The notes beneath the pieces are model-generated. The model did not search any database and had not been told where the DNA came from. It was given only the letters and a program-made list of their open reading frames with translations. The position numbers and the translations under genes were made by a program. Shown here in pieces: positions 7,524-15,877 of a stretch of DNA of 20,869 bases (its first letter is position 1; every line of letters begins with the position of its first letter). Source of the DNA: a virus; the IMG/VR virus record IMGVR_UViG_3300032282_001007, positions 1 through 20,869 of that record. One strand, 5' to 3'.

Positions 7524-8125
7524 ACATCATCCCACCAGTTGACGGCACAAGCAACATCCGAATTGCGGATTTCATTCGCATTAACACCGGTGTTGCTACT
7601 TACAGATTCACGACTGCCCCAAACAACATAACGGTTTCAGCTATTGACTCACAGCCCTTCAATGCGGTCGGTACACTCATGAAAGTCGGCAACGTACAGC
7701 GCGACATCAAAAGCACGGCAAACGAAACCACCGTGACTTTGGTGGGAATTGATACGTCAATGCTTGGTTGGGTGCTTGGACAGCGTGTCAAAGGTTCTGC
7801 CATACAAATGTGGCACGGGTTTTTTGACACCAATGGCTCGCTCATGACTACTGGCGGCACTGGCGGCTTGTATCAATTTTTTGACGGCATCGTCACATCG
7901 TTCGCCATATCCGAACAATGGATGGAAGAAGTCAGGATGTATGTCGGCACGATCACCGTGTCTGCATCATCTATCCAGCTCATATTGCAAAACAGGATCG
8001 CCGGTCGATACACCAACAACAATTCTTGGCAATTCTTCAATAACGGCGATACGTCAATGAATCGTGTTAGCTTCATCGAAACAATCAACTATGCGTTTGG
8101 CAAAGATGCGCCCGCAGGTTCGTAA
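7520..8125 (+). CDS. Minor tail protein, tail-tip complex (gpL-position)
   Basis: A 201-residue protein overlapping the upstream stop by ATGA. It is beta-rich, with a short strand pattern YQFFDGIVTSFAISEQW and then LILQNRIAGRYTNNNSWQFF and GDTSMNRVS. The closing 'gRy.n..swQ.f..gDtsm.rv' is a pattern I associate with phage tail proteins of the DUF2163 / gpL-like position, where a GRY-type motif lies near the end. The gene lies between the tape measure block and the tip attachment protein, so it is probably part of the tail hub. No iron-sulphur cysteines as in lambda gpL are visible. The last 20 bases overlap the acetyltransferase gene. Confidence 0.5.
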   Translation: MNIIPPVDGTSNIRIADFIRINTGVATYRFTTAPNNITVSAIDSQPFNAVGTLMKVGNVQRDIKSTANETTVTLVGIDTSMLGWVLGQRVKGSAIQMWHGFFDTNGSLMTTGGTGGLYQFFDGIVTSFAISEQWMEEVRMYVGTITVSASSIQLILQNRIAGRYTNNNSWQFFNNGDTSMNRVSFIETINYAFGKDAPAGS

Positions 8126-8561
8126 AACATCGCCCTTTGACGTCCCGGCAATACTCGACCTGTTGCGCGAGTATCGGGCCAATATGCCCTATGGGTTTCT
8201 GCAAGACGCAGATGATGCCGAATATGTGACGCAAATGATTACCGAATTGTCTGCTGGCAAAGGTGTTGTCCTTGTGGCAGATGTAGATAACGAAATTGTC
8301 GGCGTGTTGATTGCTGGCATCATGCCAAGCATCTGGTCGCCAAAGCATTTTTTGCTTTCAGAATTTGCCTACTACGTCAAGCAAGAGCATCGAGGCGGCA
8401 CAGCCGGATTTCGCTTGTTGTCTCGCTACCTTGAGGAAGGCGCGAAACTGAAGGAAGACGGGCGAGTGACCAACGTGTTTATAAGCAAAATGGTAAACAG
8501 CCCCGATCTGAATTACGGTCGGTATGGCTTTCAAAAACTTGAAGAATTTTGGGTGATGTAA
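8106..8561 (+). CDS. GNAT family N-acetyltransferase
   Basis: A 151-residue protein of the GCN5-related acetyltransferase fold, which transfers an acyl group from CoA to an amine. From the chosen start the N-terminus reads VRKTSPFDVPAILDLLREY, the usual beta1-alpha1 pattern. A strand VVLVADVDNEIVGVLIAG (54-71) is followed by the acetyl-CoA loop VKQEHRGGTAGFRLL (about 91-105), a variant of R/Q-x-x-G-x-G/A with Thr for the middle Gly. The end, YGRYGFQKLEEF, is the typical 'Y.r.GF' closing. I chose ATG 8106 because it puts beta1 at residue 3; a GTG at 8064 and an ATG at 8091 are alternatives and none has a good ribosome site. It sits inside the tail-tip operon, where lambda has the NlpC/P60-type gpK. 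Its substrate is unknown. Confidence 0.82.
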   Translation: MRPQVRKTSPFDVPAILDLLREYRANMPYGFLQDADDAEYVTQMITELSAGKGVVLVADVDNEIVGVLIAGIMPSIWSPKHFLLSEFAYYVKQEHRGGTAGFRLLSRYLEEGAKLKEDGRVTNVFISKMVNSPDLNYGRYGFQKLEEFWVM

Positions 8562-11500
8562 ATGCCGGGTTCAATTATTGCCGCAAGTGTTTTTGGTTTT
8601 GTGTCGGGCACGTTTGCCTACTATGCGACAGCATTCGCCATCAACATGGTGGCATCTTCAATCATCAGCAAAGCATTCGGTGCTCAAGGCCCCAACACGA
8701 ACGATTCAACGCCTAATCCCGGAAACAATCAGCAACTGCCGCCTGCTGGCGATAACAAATTGCCTGTTGTGTATGGCACAGCATACGTTGGCGGGATAGT
8801 CACCGACCTTAGCATCACGAACAACAACCAAAAAATCTACTATGTGTTGGCTCTGTCTGAGGTTACCAACACAGAGAGTGACGGTACGCCTGACACGATC
8901 ACGTTTGGCAATGTGTATTGGGGCGGCAAGCGTTGCGTGTTTGATCCAACAGACCAATACAAAGTGACCGGGTTGCTTGATGAATCAACTAACGTCACAG
9001 ACACAACGGTTAACGGCAAGCTCAACATTTATCTGTTTGAAAACGGCTCTGAAAATGGCGCAAACACGAACTTGACCGCCATCCAGATCATGCAGAACCC
9101 CGATCTGGTGTACACATGGGACAACACCAAGCTAATGAGCAACTGCGCGTTTGCGATTATCGAAATCACATACAGCCAGTCTGCGAATTTGACCGGATTG
9201 CAACAAACAAGATTCCAGATCACTAACAGCCGACACAAGCCCGGAGATTGTTTTTCAGACTACTTGTTTTCAACGCGCTATGGCGCGGCATTGGACAGCA
9301 CTCAAATCAATACAAATTCTTTGACGGCCTTGAATGATTATTGCGATCAAACAATGGCCTACACAACGTATGAGGGCGGCAGTGCAACGCAAACTCGGTT
9401 TCGTTTTGACGGGATGTTAGAAACGAACAACACAATCATGACCAATATGCAAACCATGGCGTCATGTTGTGATTGTTTGATTAAATTCAACGAAATTACC
9501 GGTCAATGGGGCGTGATTGTTCAGTCGCCTACATACACGATTGCGATGGACATCAATGACAGCAACATGGTGTCGGCAATTCAAATCACTCCGATTGATC
9601 TTGCCAGTAGCTACAACATTGCTGAAGTGAAATTTGCCGATGGCACGGCAAAAGACACGTTCAATTCTGCTACGTTTGATCTTGCTGTTGTCAATCCGTC
9701 TTTGTTGTATCCAAACGAACCCGTCAACAAACAAACCATCAGCTTGCCTCTGGTGAACAACAGTGTTCGCGCTCAATACCTTGCCAACAGATTCTTGGAA
9801 GGTGCGCGCGAAGATTTGCAGGTCAAGGTAGATGTCAACTTTGCCGGCATTCAGCTTGAGGCTGGCGATATTGTGACAATCACAAACATCAATTACGGTT
9901 GGGCGGCGAAATTGTTTCGAATCAGCCAAGTTGTAGAAACATTTGGCGATGACGGGCAGATCACGGCGTCATTGACCCTGATGGAATACAACCCCACGGT
10001 CTATGATGATGTGAACGTCACGCAATTCACTCCGGCCCCCAACACTGGCATTGGATCGCCTCTTGGCTTTGGAGCGTTGACAGCACCTACCATAGTGAAC
10101 AACAACTCAACTGCGGCTATCCCGTCTTTTGGCGTGTCTGTAACAGTGCCATTGGCAGGCATCACGCAGTATGCGGAAATTTATTATTCAGCATACCAGT
10201 ACCCAACAGACGCGCAAAGAGTGTTTGCTGGTGTGACCGCGGTCAATCCCGGTGGCAACCCCTACGATCCCGGAACACTCATCCCAACAGCCACGCTGAT
10301 AAACATCCCCGATGGCGATTGGTATTTTTCCGCAAAGATGGTCAACGCTTTGGGTACAAGCGATTTCACGCCATCGTCTGCCCTTTTGCGTTGGCGTCCA
10401 TACACATTTCAATACACAGATCGTTATTTGATTGTCGCCTACGCCGACAACATCAATGGCGGCGGTTTCAGCCTCGATGCTCGATACAAGGCTTATTTTG
10501 GGCTGTTGAATCTGCCCACAAACAACATCAGCACCAATCCCGCTGACTACACATGGTATTTGGCGACTCCCTCATTTGGGGCGAATCAATATTTGTTGTT
10601 TTGTAACAGGACAAATCGCAAATTCACTTTTGCCACAGGCTCTGCCACATACGCCGCGACCAACAGCACGTTTGTGCCAAGCGACACATCAACGTATGAC
10701 AGAACGATTTGGAGTGCCATGCTTGATGGCGTGAACTACATCGACCTAGACAAGCGCACAGGGCAAGTGGTTTCGATTGGGACAAGCTCTGGGACGATCT
10801 ATGACGGGACATTGAACATCACAAACAACACATCAGGCTCAATGCAGGTTCAGCTTGATCGCTTTTTGAATTTTGGCCCCGGCATCAGGCAAGCGACATT
10901 CAATGCGGCACAACTGACTGTTGACATTTATGGGCGAGTGGTTGGATTCTCTGCGCCAGACGAATTTTTCTTCACCAATCAGGTGTTCATTGCGACATCA
11001 GGTCAAACCGTATTCACCATCACGCACATCCTTGGAAATATGCTGATATTCCGGGATGGCGTAATGCTTGATCCTTCTGAATACTCAGAAACAACAAGCA
11101 ATTTCACATTGAATGTTGCTTGCTCTGCTGGCGAAACAATCGTTGCGTTGAACATGAAGGCGGTCAGCACAGGCGACTACTATGAGCCCTTGAACATTTA
11201 TGTTGGTTCAGTTGCGTCTAATGTGGTCACTTACACGGGCTTGCCGTATCAGAAAATCAACGCTGGCGACCTTATTACATTCATTGCGACCGGGACGCCG
11301 ACCCAATACACGGTGTCATCAGTCAACTACAACACAAAACAAATCACGTTCACAACAACGGTCGCGGCAATCGACAACCAAGTGATTTATCGTTTCCGTG
11401 GCGCGGGGTTGCCATACACGGCATTCAGCCGGTGGGATGTTGATTTGGTCGCGCAAACTGAATACACGCCAGACACGTTTTACATTCCCAACGGTTTTGA

Positions 11501-11858
11501 GTACCTACACATCAACGGCGTGTCGCTGAATGAGATTGATTACGACTATGCCGCCGGAACATTGAACGGGTTTCCCGGAACAATCACTGGGCGATTTTCT
11601 ATCATCGTGTTTGCCGCGAGCAATACGGGCCAGCCGATTTCTCAACAAACAAACACGATCATTTATTCAGTAAATGGTCAGACTGTGTACAGTTTCAATT
11701 CCAATCCCTTGTCGTTGCTTCTGTATGCGAATGGCGCATTGTTTGCTACCGGCACTGAGTACACGGCGACTGCAAACGATTACACGCTAACCACGGCGTT
11801 CAGCAATGACGTCACCTTGATAAACCAACAAACTTTTGCCAGAATAGGGGCGGCGTAA
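8562..11858 (+). CDS. Tip attachment protein J-like central fibre
   Basis: A 1098-residue protein forming the tail tip and probably binding the host. It begins immediately after the acetyltransferase stop. Residues 1-40 are hydrophobic (a gpI-like start), then LPVVYGTAYVGGIV opens the hub domain. Residues about 409-483, with NRFLEGAREDLQVKVDVNFA, LEAGDIVTITN and a final LMEYNPTVYDD, match the J-like / PF13550 'phage tail protein' region. Fibronectin-like strands follow. From about 800 to the end come several beta modules, including two that read SGQTVFTI...FRDGV and NGQTVYSF...LYANG. The protein is about the length of lambda gpJ (1132). The distal modules are likely the receptor-facing part. 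Confidence 0.85.
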   Translation: MPGSIIAASVFGFVSGTFAYYATAFAINMVASSIISKAFGAQGPNTNDSTPNPGNNQQLPPAGDNKLPVVYGTAYVGGIVTDLSITNNNQKIYYVLALSEVTNTESDGTPDTITFGNVYWGGKRCVFDPTDQYKVTGLLDESTNVTDTTVNGKLNIYLFENGSENGANTNLTAIQIMQNPDLVYTWDNTKLMSNCAFAIIEITYSQSANLTGLQQTRFQITNSRHKPGDCFSDYLFSTRYGAALDSTQINTNSLTALNDYCDQTMAYTTYEGGSATQTRFRFDGMLETNNTIMTNMQTMASCCDCLIKFNEITGQWGVIVQSPTYTIAMDINDSNMVSAIQITPIDLASSYNIAEVKFADGTAKDTFNSATFDLAVVNPSLLYPNEPVNKQTISLPLVNNSVRAQYLANRFLEGAREDLQVKVDVNFAGIQLEAGDIVTITNINYGWAAKLFRISQVVETFGDDGQITASLTLMEYNPTVYDDVNVTQFTPAPNTGIGSPLGFGALTAPTIVNNNSTAAIPSFGVSVTVPLAGITQYAEIYYSAYQYPTDAQRVFAGVTAVNPGGNPYDPGTLIPTATLINIPDGDWYFSAKMVNALGTSDFTPSSALLRWRPYTFQYTDRYLIVAYADNINGGGFSLDARYKAYFGLLNLPTNNISTNPADYTWYLATPSFGANQYLLFCNRTNRKFTFATGSATYAATNSTFVPSDTSTYDRTIWSAMLDGVNYIDLDKRTGQVVSIGTSSGTIYDGTLNITNNTSGSMQVQLDRFLNFGPGIRQATFNAAQLTVDIYGRVVGFSAPDEFFFTNQVFIATSGQTVFTITHILGNMLIFRDGVMLDPSEYSETTSNFTLNVACSAGETIVALNMKAVSTGDYYEPLNIYVGSVASNVVTYTGLPYQKINAGDLITFIATGTPTQYTVSSVNYNTKQITFTTTVAAIDNQVIYRFRGAGLPYTAFSRWDVDLVAQTEYTPDTFYIPNGFEYLHINGVSLNEIDYDYAAGTLNGFPGTITGRFSIIVFAASNTGQPISQQTNTIIYSVNGQTVYSFNSNPLSLLLYANGALFATGTEYTATANDYTLTTAFSNDVTLINQQTFARIGAA

Positions 11859-11866
11859 GGAAACAC

Positions 11867-12280
11867 ATGACACAAGCCTTCAACCTTTCACAACTTGCCA
11901 ACAACCTTGATTCAAGCGGTCGCTTGGATGCGGCTGACGGCTTGGTCAATGCTGTTCCAGTCGCCAACGGAGGGACGGGTCAGGCTTCGCTAACAGCAAA
12001 CAACGTGGTTATCGGGAACGGTACAAGCCCGGTTCAGTTTGTTGCGCCCGGCCCAAGCGGCAACGCCTTATTGTCCAATGGCTCAACTTGGGTTTCCGGG
12101 CCAAACGTGTCTGGCGCGACCGGCGGCGGCACAGACAGCGTGTTTTATTTGAATGACCAATATGTCACAACGAGTTACACTATCCCGGTCGGTAAAAACG
12201 CTGTGACTGCCGGGCCGATTCAAATCAACACTGGGGCAACCGTCACAATCTCCACGGACTCAACTTGGGTCGTAGTTTAA
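11867..12280 (+). CDS. Short tail fibre protein
   Basis: A 137-residue Gly/Asn/Thr-rich protein. The segment VPVANGGTGQASLTANNVVI then GNALLSNGSTW is a widespread phage tail fibre motif. The last 45 residues (YTIPVGKNAVTAGPIQINTG followed by a strand ending in STWVVV) form a module also found at the end of the collagen-like fibre at 15878-18379, suggesting a shared tip or trimerisation cap. An AAGGAAA ribosome site lies directly after the upstream stop codon. It begins the accessory fibre cassette. Probably a side or tip fibre or a virion decoration. Confidence 0.7.
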   Translation: MTQAFNLSQLANNLDSSGRLDAADGLVNAVPVANGGTGQASLTANNVVIGNGTSPVQFVAPGPSGNALLSNGSTWVSGPNVSGATGGGTDSVFYLNDQYVTTSYTIPVGKNAVTAGPIQINTGATVTISTDSTWVVV

Positions 12281-12289
12281 GGAAACATC

Positions 12290-12658
12290 ATGGCAGGAAC
12301 AATCGTAGCTGATACAATTAAATCAAGCCTGAGTGCCCCGCCAGTTTTTCAGAACACAAGTGGCACTCAGGTCGGTACATTGTGCCGGGCGTGGGTATGT
12401 TTCGATTCTCAATCAACTACCGTATATGCTTCGTTCAACGTCAGTAGCGTTACGTTCACAAGCCAAGCTGACCACACTGTGAATTTCATTAACGCGTTTG
12501 CGGATGCCAATTTCGCCACCGTTATTGGAGGCGCAAACCCATCTGGTGATCCTTACGGGCGTTTGTACTGGTTGAATGGGCAAACCACATCAACCGTGCG
12601 TCTGACTGGTACAAATGCTTCATATACCGGCGTAGCTGCCGTTGCTTGCTTCCGCTGA
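12290..12658 (+). CDS. Small fibre-associated protein, paralogue A
   Basis: A 122-residue beta-rich protein. The core has GTLCRAWVCFDSQST, then ASFNVSSVTFTSQADHTVNF, and a Cys-containing C-terminus. The same pattern (AWV.F, NVSS(I/V)T, G.(F/H)T(I/V).F) occurs in the next gene, so the two are diverged paralogues. It has the same leader, TAAGGAAACA, as the preceding gene. Proteins with this pattern are known to me from fibre regions of other tailed phages, but no function is established that I can name. A receptor-binding or decoration role is inferred from place only. Confidence 0.65.
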   Translation: MAGTIVADTIKSSLSAPPVFQNTSGTQVGTLCRAWVCFDSQSTTVYASFNVSSVTFTSQADHTVNFINAFADANFATVIGGANPSGDPYGRLYWLNGQTTSTVRLTGTNASYTGVAAVACFR

Positions 12659-12668
12659 AAGGTAAATC

Positions 12669-13064
12669 ATGCCCGGAACACTAACAATCTCGACTCTCAG
12701 CGATGGCACAAACAGCACATCAGCAACCAACTGCATCCAAGGTTCTGCAAAGGCTTGGGTGAGATTTACCGTGTCTGGAACTACGCCGACCATTAACGGG
12801 TCGTACAATGTAAGCTCCATTACCTATGTCGCCGGTGGGCAATTCACAATAACTTTTACAACGGCGATGCCAAATGCATCGTATAACGCCGTGGGTGGCG
12901 GCTCTATCAATACATCACTGAATGCTTATTGCTCTCCAATGATATTTGCACAAGCCGCCTCTCCCTATGCGCTTGCGCCTACAACTACCTCAATGTCTGT
13001 TCTGTTTACAAATTTCAGTGCCAACCAAAACCCATACTATGGCAACATTACTGTTTTTGCTTGA
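12669..13064 (+). CDS. Small fibre-associated protein, paralogue B
   Basis: A 131-residue beta-rich protein, paralogue of its upstream neighbour. It has CIQGSAKAWVRFTVSG, then GSYNVSSITYVAGGQFTITF and TAMPNASYNAVGG. Lengths and order of these segments agree with the 122-residue protein at 12290, while the C-terminal halves differ, as often happens in receptor-binding domains under selection. An AAAGGT ribosome site precedes the ATG. No membrane segment or signal peptide. Likely displayed on the virion with the fibres; the exact role is unknown. Confidence 0.65.
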   Translation: MPGTLTISTLSDGTNSTSATNCIQGSAKAWVRFTVSGTTPTINGSYNVSSITYVAGGQFTITFTTAMPNASYNAVGGGSINTSLNAYCSPMIFAQAASPYALAPTTTSMSVLFTNFSANQNPYYGNITVFA

Positions 13065-13086
13065 TTGATAAACCAAAGGAACTAAC

Positions 13087-13503
13087 ATGACAACTAACAA
13101 AATCATCGTTTACACCAACGACAACGGCGGCGTTTCTGTCTGCGTCCCTACTGGCGAACTCAGCATTGAGCAAGTGCAGGGGAAAGATATACCCGCTGGC
13201 AAACAGAGTTTCATTGTTGATGCGGCATCATTGCCTGAAGCAGACAACGACTTTTTCAACGCTTGGGAACAAGCCAATGGCGTAGTCACGGTCAATCTGG
13301 ACAAAGCCAAAGGCTTGACGAAAGAGCGTTTGCGGCGCGAACGTGCGCCGTTGCTCGCGGCGCAAGACGTTGCTTTTCAGCGCGCCTTGGAGTCGGGTGC
13401 AGACACATCGGCAATCGTTGCGGAAAAACAGCGTTTGCGTGACATTACCATGTTGGCTGATACTTGCACCAGCACCGCAGAACTTCGCGCCTTGAGCGCG
13501 TAA
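13087..13503 (+). CDS. Probable fibre-associated or fibre-assembly protein
   Basis: A 138-residue protein unlike its beta-rich neighbours. The N-terminal half has strands (KIIVYTNDNGGVSVCVPTGE, IPAGKQSFIVDAASLP) and the C-terminal half is charged and helical, with AKGLTKERLRRERAPLLAAQ, DVAFQRALESG and VAEKQRLRDIT. This arrangement is common in a small protein family found beside tail fibre genes, and the 'R..R...L...D......l' helix resembles the C-terminus of tail fibre assembly proteins (Tfa / caudo_TAP). A chaperone for fibre folding is a reasonable inference, but a structural role is possible. A good AAAGGAA ribosome site lies 8 bases before the ATG. Confidence 0.6.
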   Translation: MTTNKIIVYTNDNGGVSVCVPTGELSIEQVQGKDIPAGKQSFIVDAASLPEADNDFFNAWEQANGVVTVNLDKAKGLTKERLRRERAPLLAAQDVAFQRALESGADTSAIVAEKQRLRDITMLADTCTSTAELRALSA

Positions 13504-13512
13504 GGAATCAAA

Positions 13513-13902
13513 ATGGCAGTCACAATCAGTGGAACCAGCGGTATCAATCAAGACAACATTGGTACTGCGCCGATCAAATCTTTCACATCTGCAACTCAAA
13601 ACTGCCCAACTGCGACTTCTCAGGCATACACCGTTACACATACTCTTGGTGCCGTCCCGCGAATTGTGCGGCTGGTAGCTGTTTGCACCGTAGCAAATAA
13701 CGGTTGGGCGGTTGGTGACGAATCTGAAGTGATGATTAACGGCGTTGATAACGGTGCATATCAACAGATGCCTTGGTGCAATTCAACACAGATTGGCTGG
13801 TCTAGTGGTTCTCAGATGGTCATTTCGAATAGAACTAACTGGTACAACTTGGGCTTGATCAGCAACACCAACTTTGTTCTCAAAGTCTACGCATTTGCTT
13901 GA
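13513..13902 (+). CDS. Small fibre-tip-like protein
   Basis: A 129-residue beta-rich protein with a Trp-rich second half. The stretch YTVTHTLGAVPRIVRLVAVC followed by GWAVGDESEVMING is like the distal domains of phage fibres ('H.LGa.PR.v...l.C....Gy..GDev'). It ends in a strand FVLKVYAFA. The leader TAAGGAA just after the upstream stop repeats that of the other cassette genes. It probably forms a stand-alone receptor-binding or fibre-tip unit. No similarity to the two paralogues upstream beyond the general beta style. Confidence 0.6.
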   Translation: MAVTISGTSGINQDNIGTAPIKSFTSATQNCPTATSQAYTVTHTLGAVPRIVRLVAVCTVANNGWAVGDESEVMINGVDNGAYQQMPWCNSTQIGWSSGSQMVISNRTNWYNLGLISNTNFVLKVYAFA

Positions 13903-13938
13903 ATTTTGGTTTTCTTCGACAATACAAGACATCCGTAG

Positions 13939-13956
13939 CCCTGTGAGTACATAGGG
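13939..13956 (+). other. Short intergenic hairpin
   Basis: In the 82-base gap before the gene at 13985, CCCTGTG (13939-13945) pairs with CATAGGG (13950-13956) around an AGTA loop, with one G-T pair. No U-tract follows. It may be a processing or attenuation site between fibre sub-cassettes. No convincing promoter was found in the same gap. Confidence 0.35.
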
Positions 13957-13984
13957 AGCGTCACCACCCGAGACAGGGGAAGAC

Positions 13985-14473
13985 ATGGCTGTATTTAACA
14001 AAAACACCTTGACGCAGGTGTCCGGGTTCGACAACCCGATCATTGCTGGTGAGTTGGTCTGGCAACAGAAAACTTACTGGAATCTGAACATGACGGCTGA
14101 TGATGACATCACGCCGATTAACCTGACTGATGCCGCCATTGATGCGCAAATCATTCGGCGCGAACTCACCAACATCCAAGACTCTCGCAACGGCTTGACG
14201 TTTGACATTGGCAACTACACGCCAACGCCCCCGTCTATCCCTTTGAGCATCGTCAACCGGGATGACGTCAACGGTTTTTTCACGCTGGTGATTGATGATT
14301 CGGCTTGGGATTTGATTGACACCGACCCAGAACTAGACATCAACGCACAGGATTGTGTTGGGTTTTCCGGGCGCATCAAAATCAGTTTCCCGGCAGACTT
14401 GTCTAACCCGCCTGATGACGCCATCATTTTCTTGCTGTTCTTGGTGCGCTCTGACGGCATCGTTGTGGAGTAA
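13985..14473 (+). CDS. Conserved phage structural protein, unknown role
   Basis: A 162-residue acidic protein. It begins with FNKNTLTQVSGFDNPIIAGE and then LVWQQKTYWNLNM, a beta-sandwich-like start, and has LTDAAIDAQIIRREL in the middle. The end, FSGRIKISFPADLSNPPDDA followed by LLFLVRSDGIVVE, is a well-formed set of strands. The layout recalls small upper-baseplate or fibre-adaptor proteins (BppU N-terminal-like 'L.gaki.a.ir.' pattern), but this is only a general resemblance. Good AGGGGA ribosome site. It heads a sub-cassette with the next three genes. Confidence 0.55.
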   Translation: MAVFNKNTLTQVSGFDNPIIAGELVWQQKTYWNLNMTADDDITPINLTDAAIDAQIIRRELTNIQDSRNGLTFDIGNYTPTPPSIPLSIVNRDDVNGFFTLVIDDSAWDLIDTDPELDINAQDCVGFSGRIKISFPADLSNPPDDAIIFLLFLVRSDGIVVE

Positions 14474-14475
14474 CC

Positions 14476-14721
14476 ATGCCAAGTATTGCTGTACGGGTCA
14501 ATGACGCCAACAACATCACGGCAAAAATCACCCCTTTGCCAAGCAACGTAATCGCGCTTAATCGCGGGATTGTTGGGCCTCCCGGCCCATCAGGAGAATC
14601 CAACATCGGTGGATACCCAATCGACTTGGGAATCTGTCACAACTATGACGCGCTGATGTGGCTCGATGGCAAGTGGACAAATGTGCCACAAACCGAAATC
14701 ACCGATGGTGGAAACTTTTAA
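14476..14721 (+). CDS. Small protein with collagen-like GPPGPSGE motif
   Basis: An 81-residue protein starting 2 bases after the upstream stop with a GGAG ribosome site. The N-terminal strand region (SIAVRVNDANNITAKI) leads to IALNRGIVGPPGPSGES, a very short collagen-type run, and then GICHNYDALMWLDGKWTNVP. The final 'll.wdG.kW.N' is frequent near the end of phage fibre proteins. It is probably a small virion attachment or fibre component. I know no named family. Confidence 0.5.
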   Translation: MPSIAVRVNDANNITAKITPLPSNVIALNRGIVGPPGPSGESNIGGYPIDLGICHNYDALMWLDGKWTNVPQTEITDGGNF

Positions 14722-14736
14722 TCTGGAGTAACAATC

Positions 14737-15840
14737 ATGTCCAACACAATCCGAATCAAACGGCGCGCCTCTGGTGGCGGTGCTGGCGCACCCACAACAC
14801 TAGCCAATGCCGAATTGGCATTCAACGAGCAAACAAATGTGCTGTACTACGGCACCGGCACGGGCGGCGCAGGCGGCTCTGCAACGTCCATCATCCCGAT
14901 TGCAGGCAATGGTGCGTTTGTTGACACAAGCACTAACCAGACCGTTGGCGGCATCAAGACTTTTTCCAGCACCATTGGCGGCTCGATCAATGGCAATGCC
15001 AACACAGCAACTACGCTGGCGACTGGTCGCACGATCAGCATCACCGGCGATATGGCCTACACCAGCGGGTCTTTTGACGGTAGCGGCAATGTCACCGGCA
15101 CGGGCACTCTGGCAACGGTCAACTCCAACATTGGCACGTTCACCAAGATCACAATCAACGCCAAAGGTCTTGCGACTGCTGGCGCGAATGCGATTCTGAA
15201 TGACATTGGCGCGCCGACCAGCGCATACAGTTTCAACAGCCAGAACATCACAAATTTGCTTGACCCGGTCAACGCACAGGATGCCGCGACAAAGAACTAC
15301 GTTGACAACGTGGCTCAAGGTTTGGACACCAAAGCATCTTGCGTGGCGGGCACTACCGGAAACATCACGCTGTCCGGCCTTGCAACTCAATCCGGTGGTG
15401 ATTGGGCGTCTGCGTTGACGGCGGGTGATCGTGTTTTGGTTAAAAACCAAACGGCGGCGGCTGACAACGGAATTTATGTTGCGAGCGCAACTGCTTGGGC
15501 ACGTTCATCTGACATGAACCAATGGTCAGAATTCCCGTCTGCCTACACGTTTGTTGAAAGCGGCACCACGTTAGCGGATACAGGTTGGGTCTGTACGTCC
15601 AACGCCGGAGGCACTCTTGGCACGACCGCAGTTACTTGGGCACAATTCTCTGGTGCTGGCTCATACACGGCTGGCACAGGATTGACGCTCACAGGGACAA
15701 CCTTCAGCATCACCAACACCGCAGTGACTGCTGGCTCTTATGGCACTGCGACTGACACGTTGCTTGCGACTGTCAATGCTCAAGGTCAACTCACTTCATT
15801 GGCTACGACACAAATCAACGTGGACGGCGGCACTTACTAA
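14737..15840 (+). CDS. Tail fibre protein
   Basis: A 367-residue Gly/Thr/Ala-rich fibre. The N-terminus (TIRIKRRASGGG, then PTTLANAELAFNEQTNVLYY) is a module also present at the start of the collagen-like fibre, so it is probably the virion attachment end. Then come repeats of the kind GNANTATTLATGRTISITGD and a stretch with DPVNAQDAATKNYVDN, the common fibre motif before a coiled shaft. Around 200-300, GDRVLVKNQTAAADNGIYV then WARSSDMNQWSE and DTGWVCTSN form a domain widespread in phage fibres. The end is a beta repeat (TAGTGLTLTGTTFSITN). Ribosome site GGAG. Confidence 0.8.
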   Translation: MSNTIRIKRRASGGGAGAPTTLANAELAFNEQTNVLYYGTGTGGAGGSATSIIPIAGNGAFVDTSTNQTVGGIKTFSSTIGGSINGNANTATTLATGRTISITGDMAYTSGSFDGSGNVTGTGTLATVNSNIGTFTKITINAKGLATAGANAILNDIGAPTSAYSFNSQNITNLLDPVNAQDAATKNYVDNVAQGLDTKASCVAGTTGNITLSGLATQSGGDWASALTAGDRVLVKNQTAAADNGIYVASATAWARSSDMNQWSEFPSAYTFVESGTTLADTGWVCTSNAGGTLGTTAVTWAQFSGAGSYTAGTGLTLTGTTFSITNTAVTAGSYGTATDTLLATVNAQGQLTSLATTQINVDGGTY

Positions 15841-15877
15841 AACTTGCCCTGCTACATAGCAACAAAGGGGATGCCAC

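Noticed and set aside
15841-15877. Small palindrome TGCTA-CA-TAGCA as a terminator
   Set aside because: The stem is only 5 bp with a 2-base loop and no U-tract; too weak to support a function.
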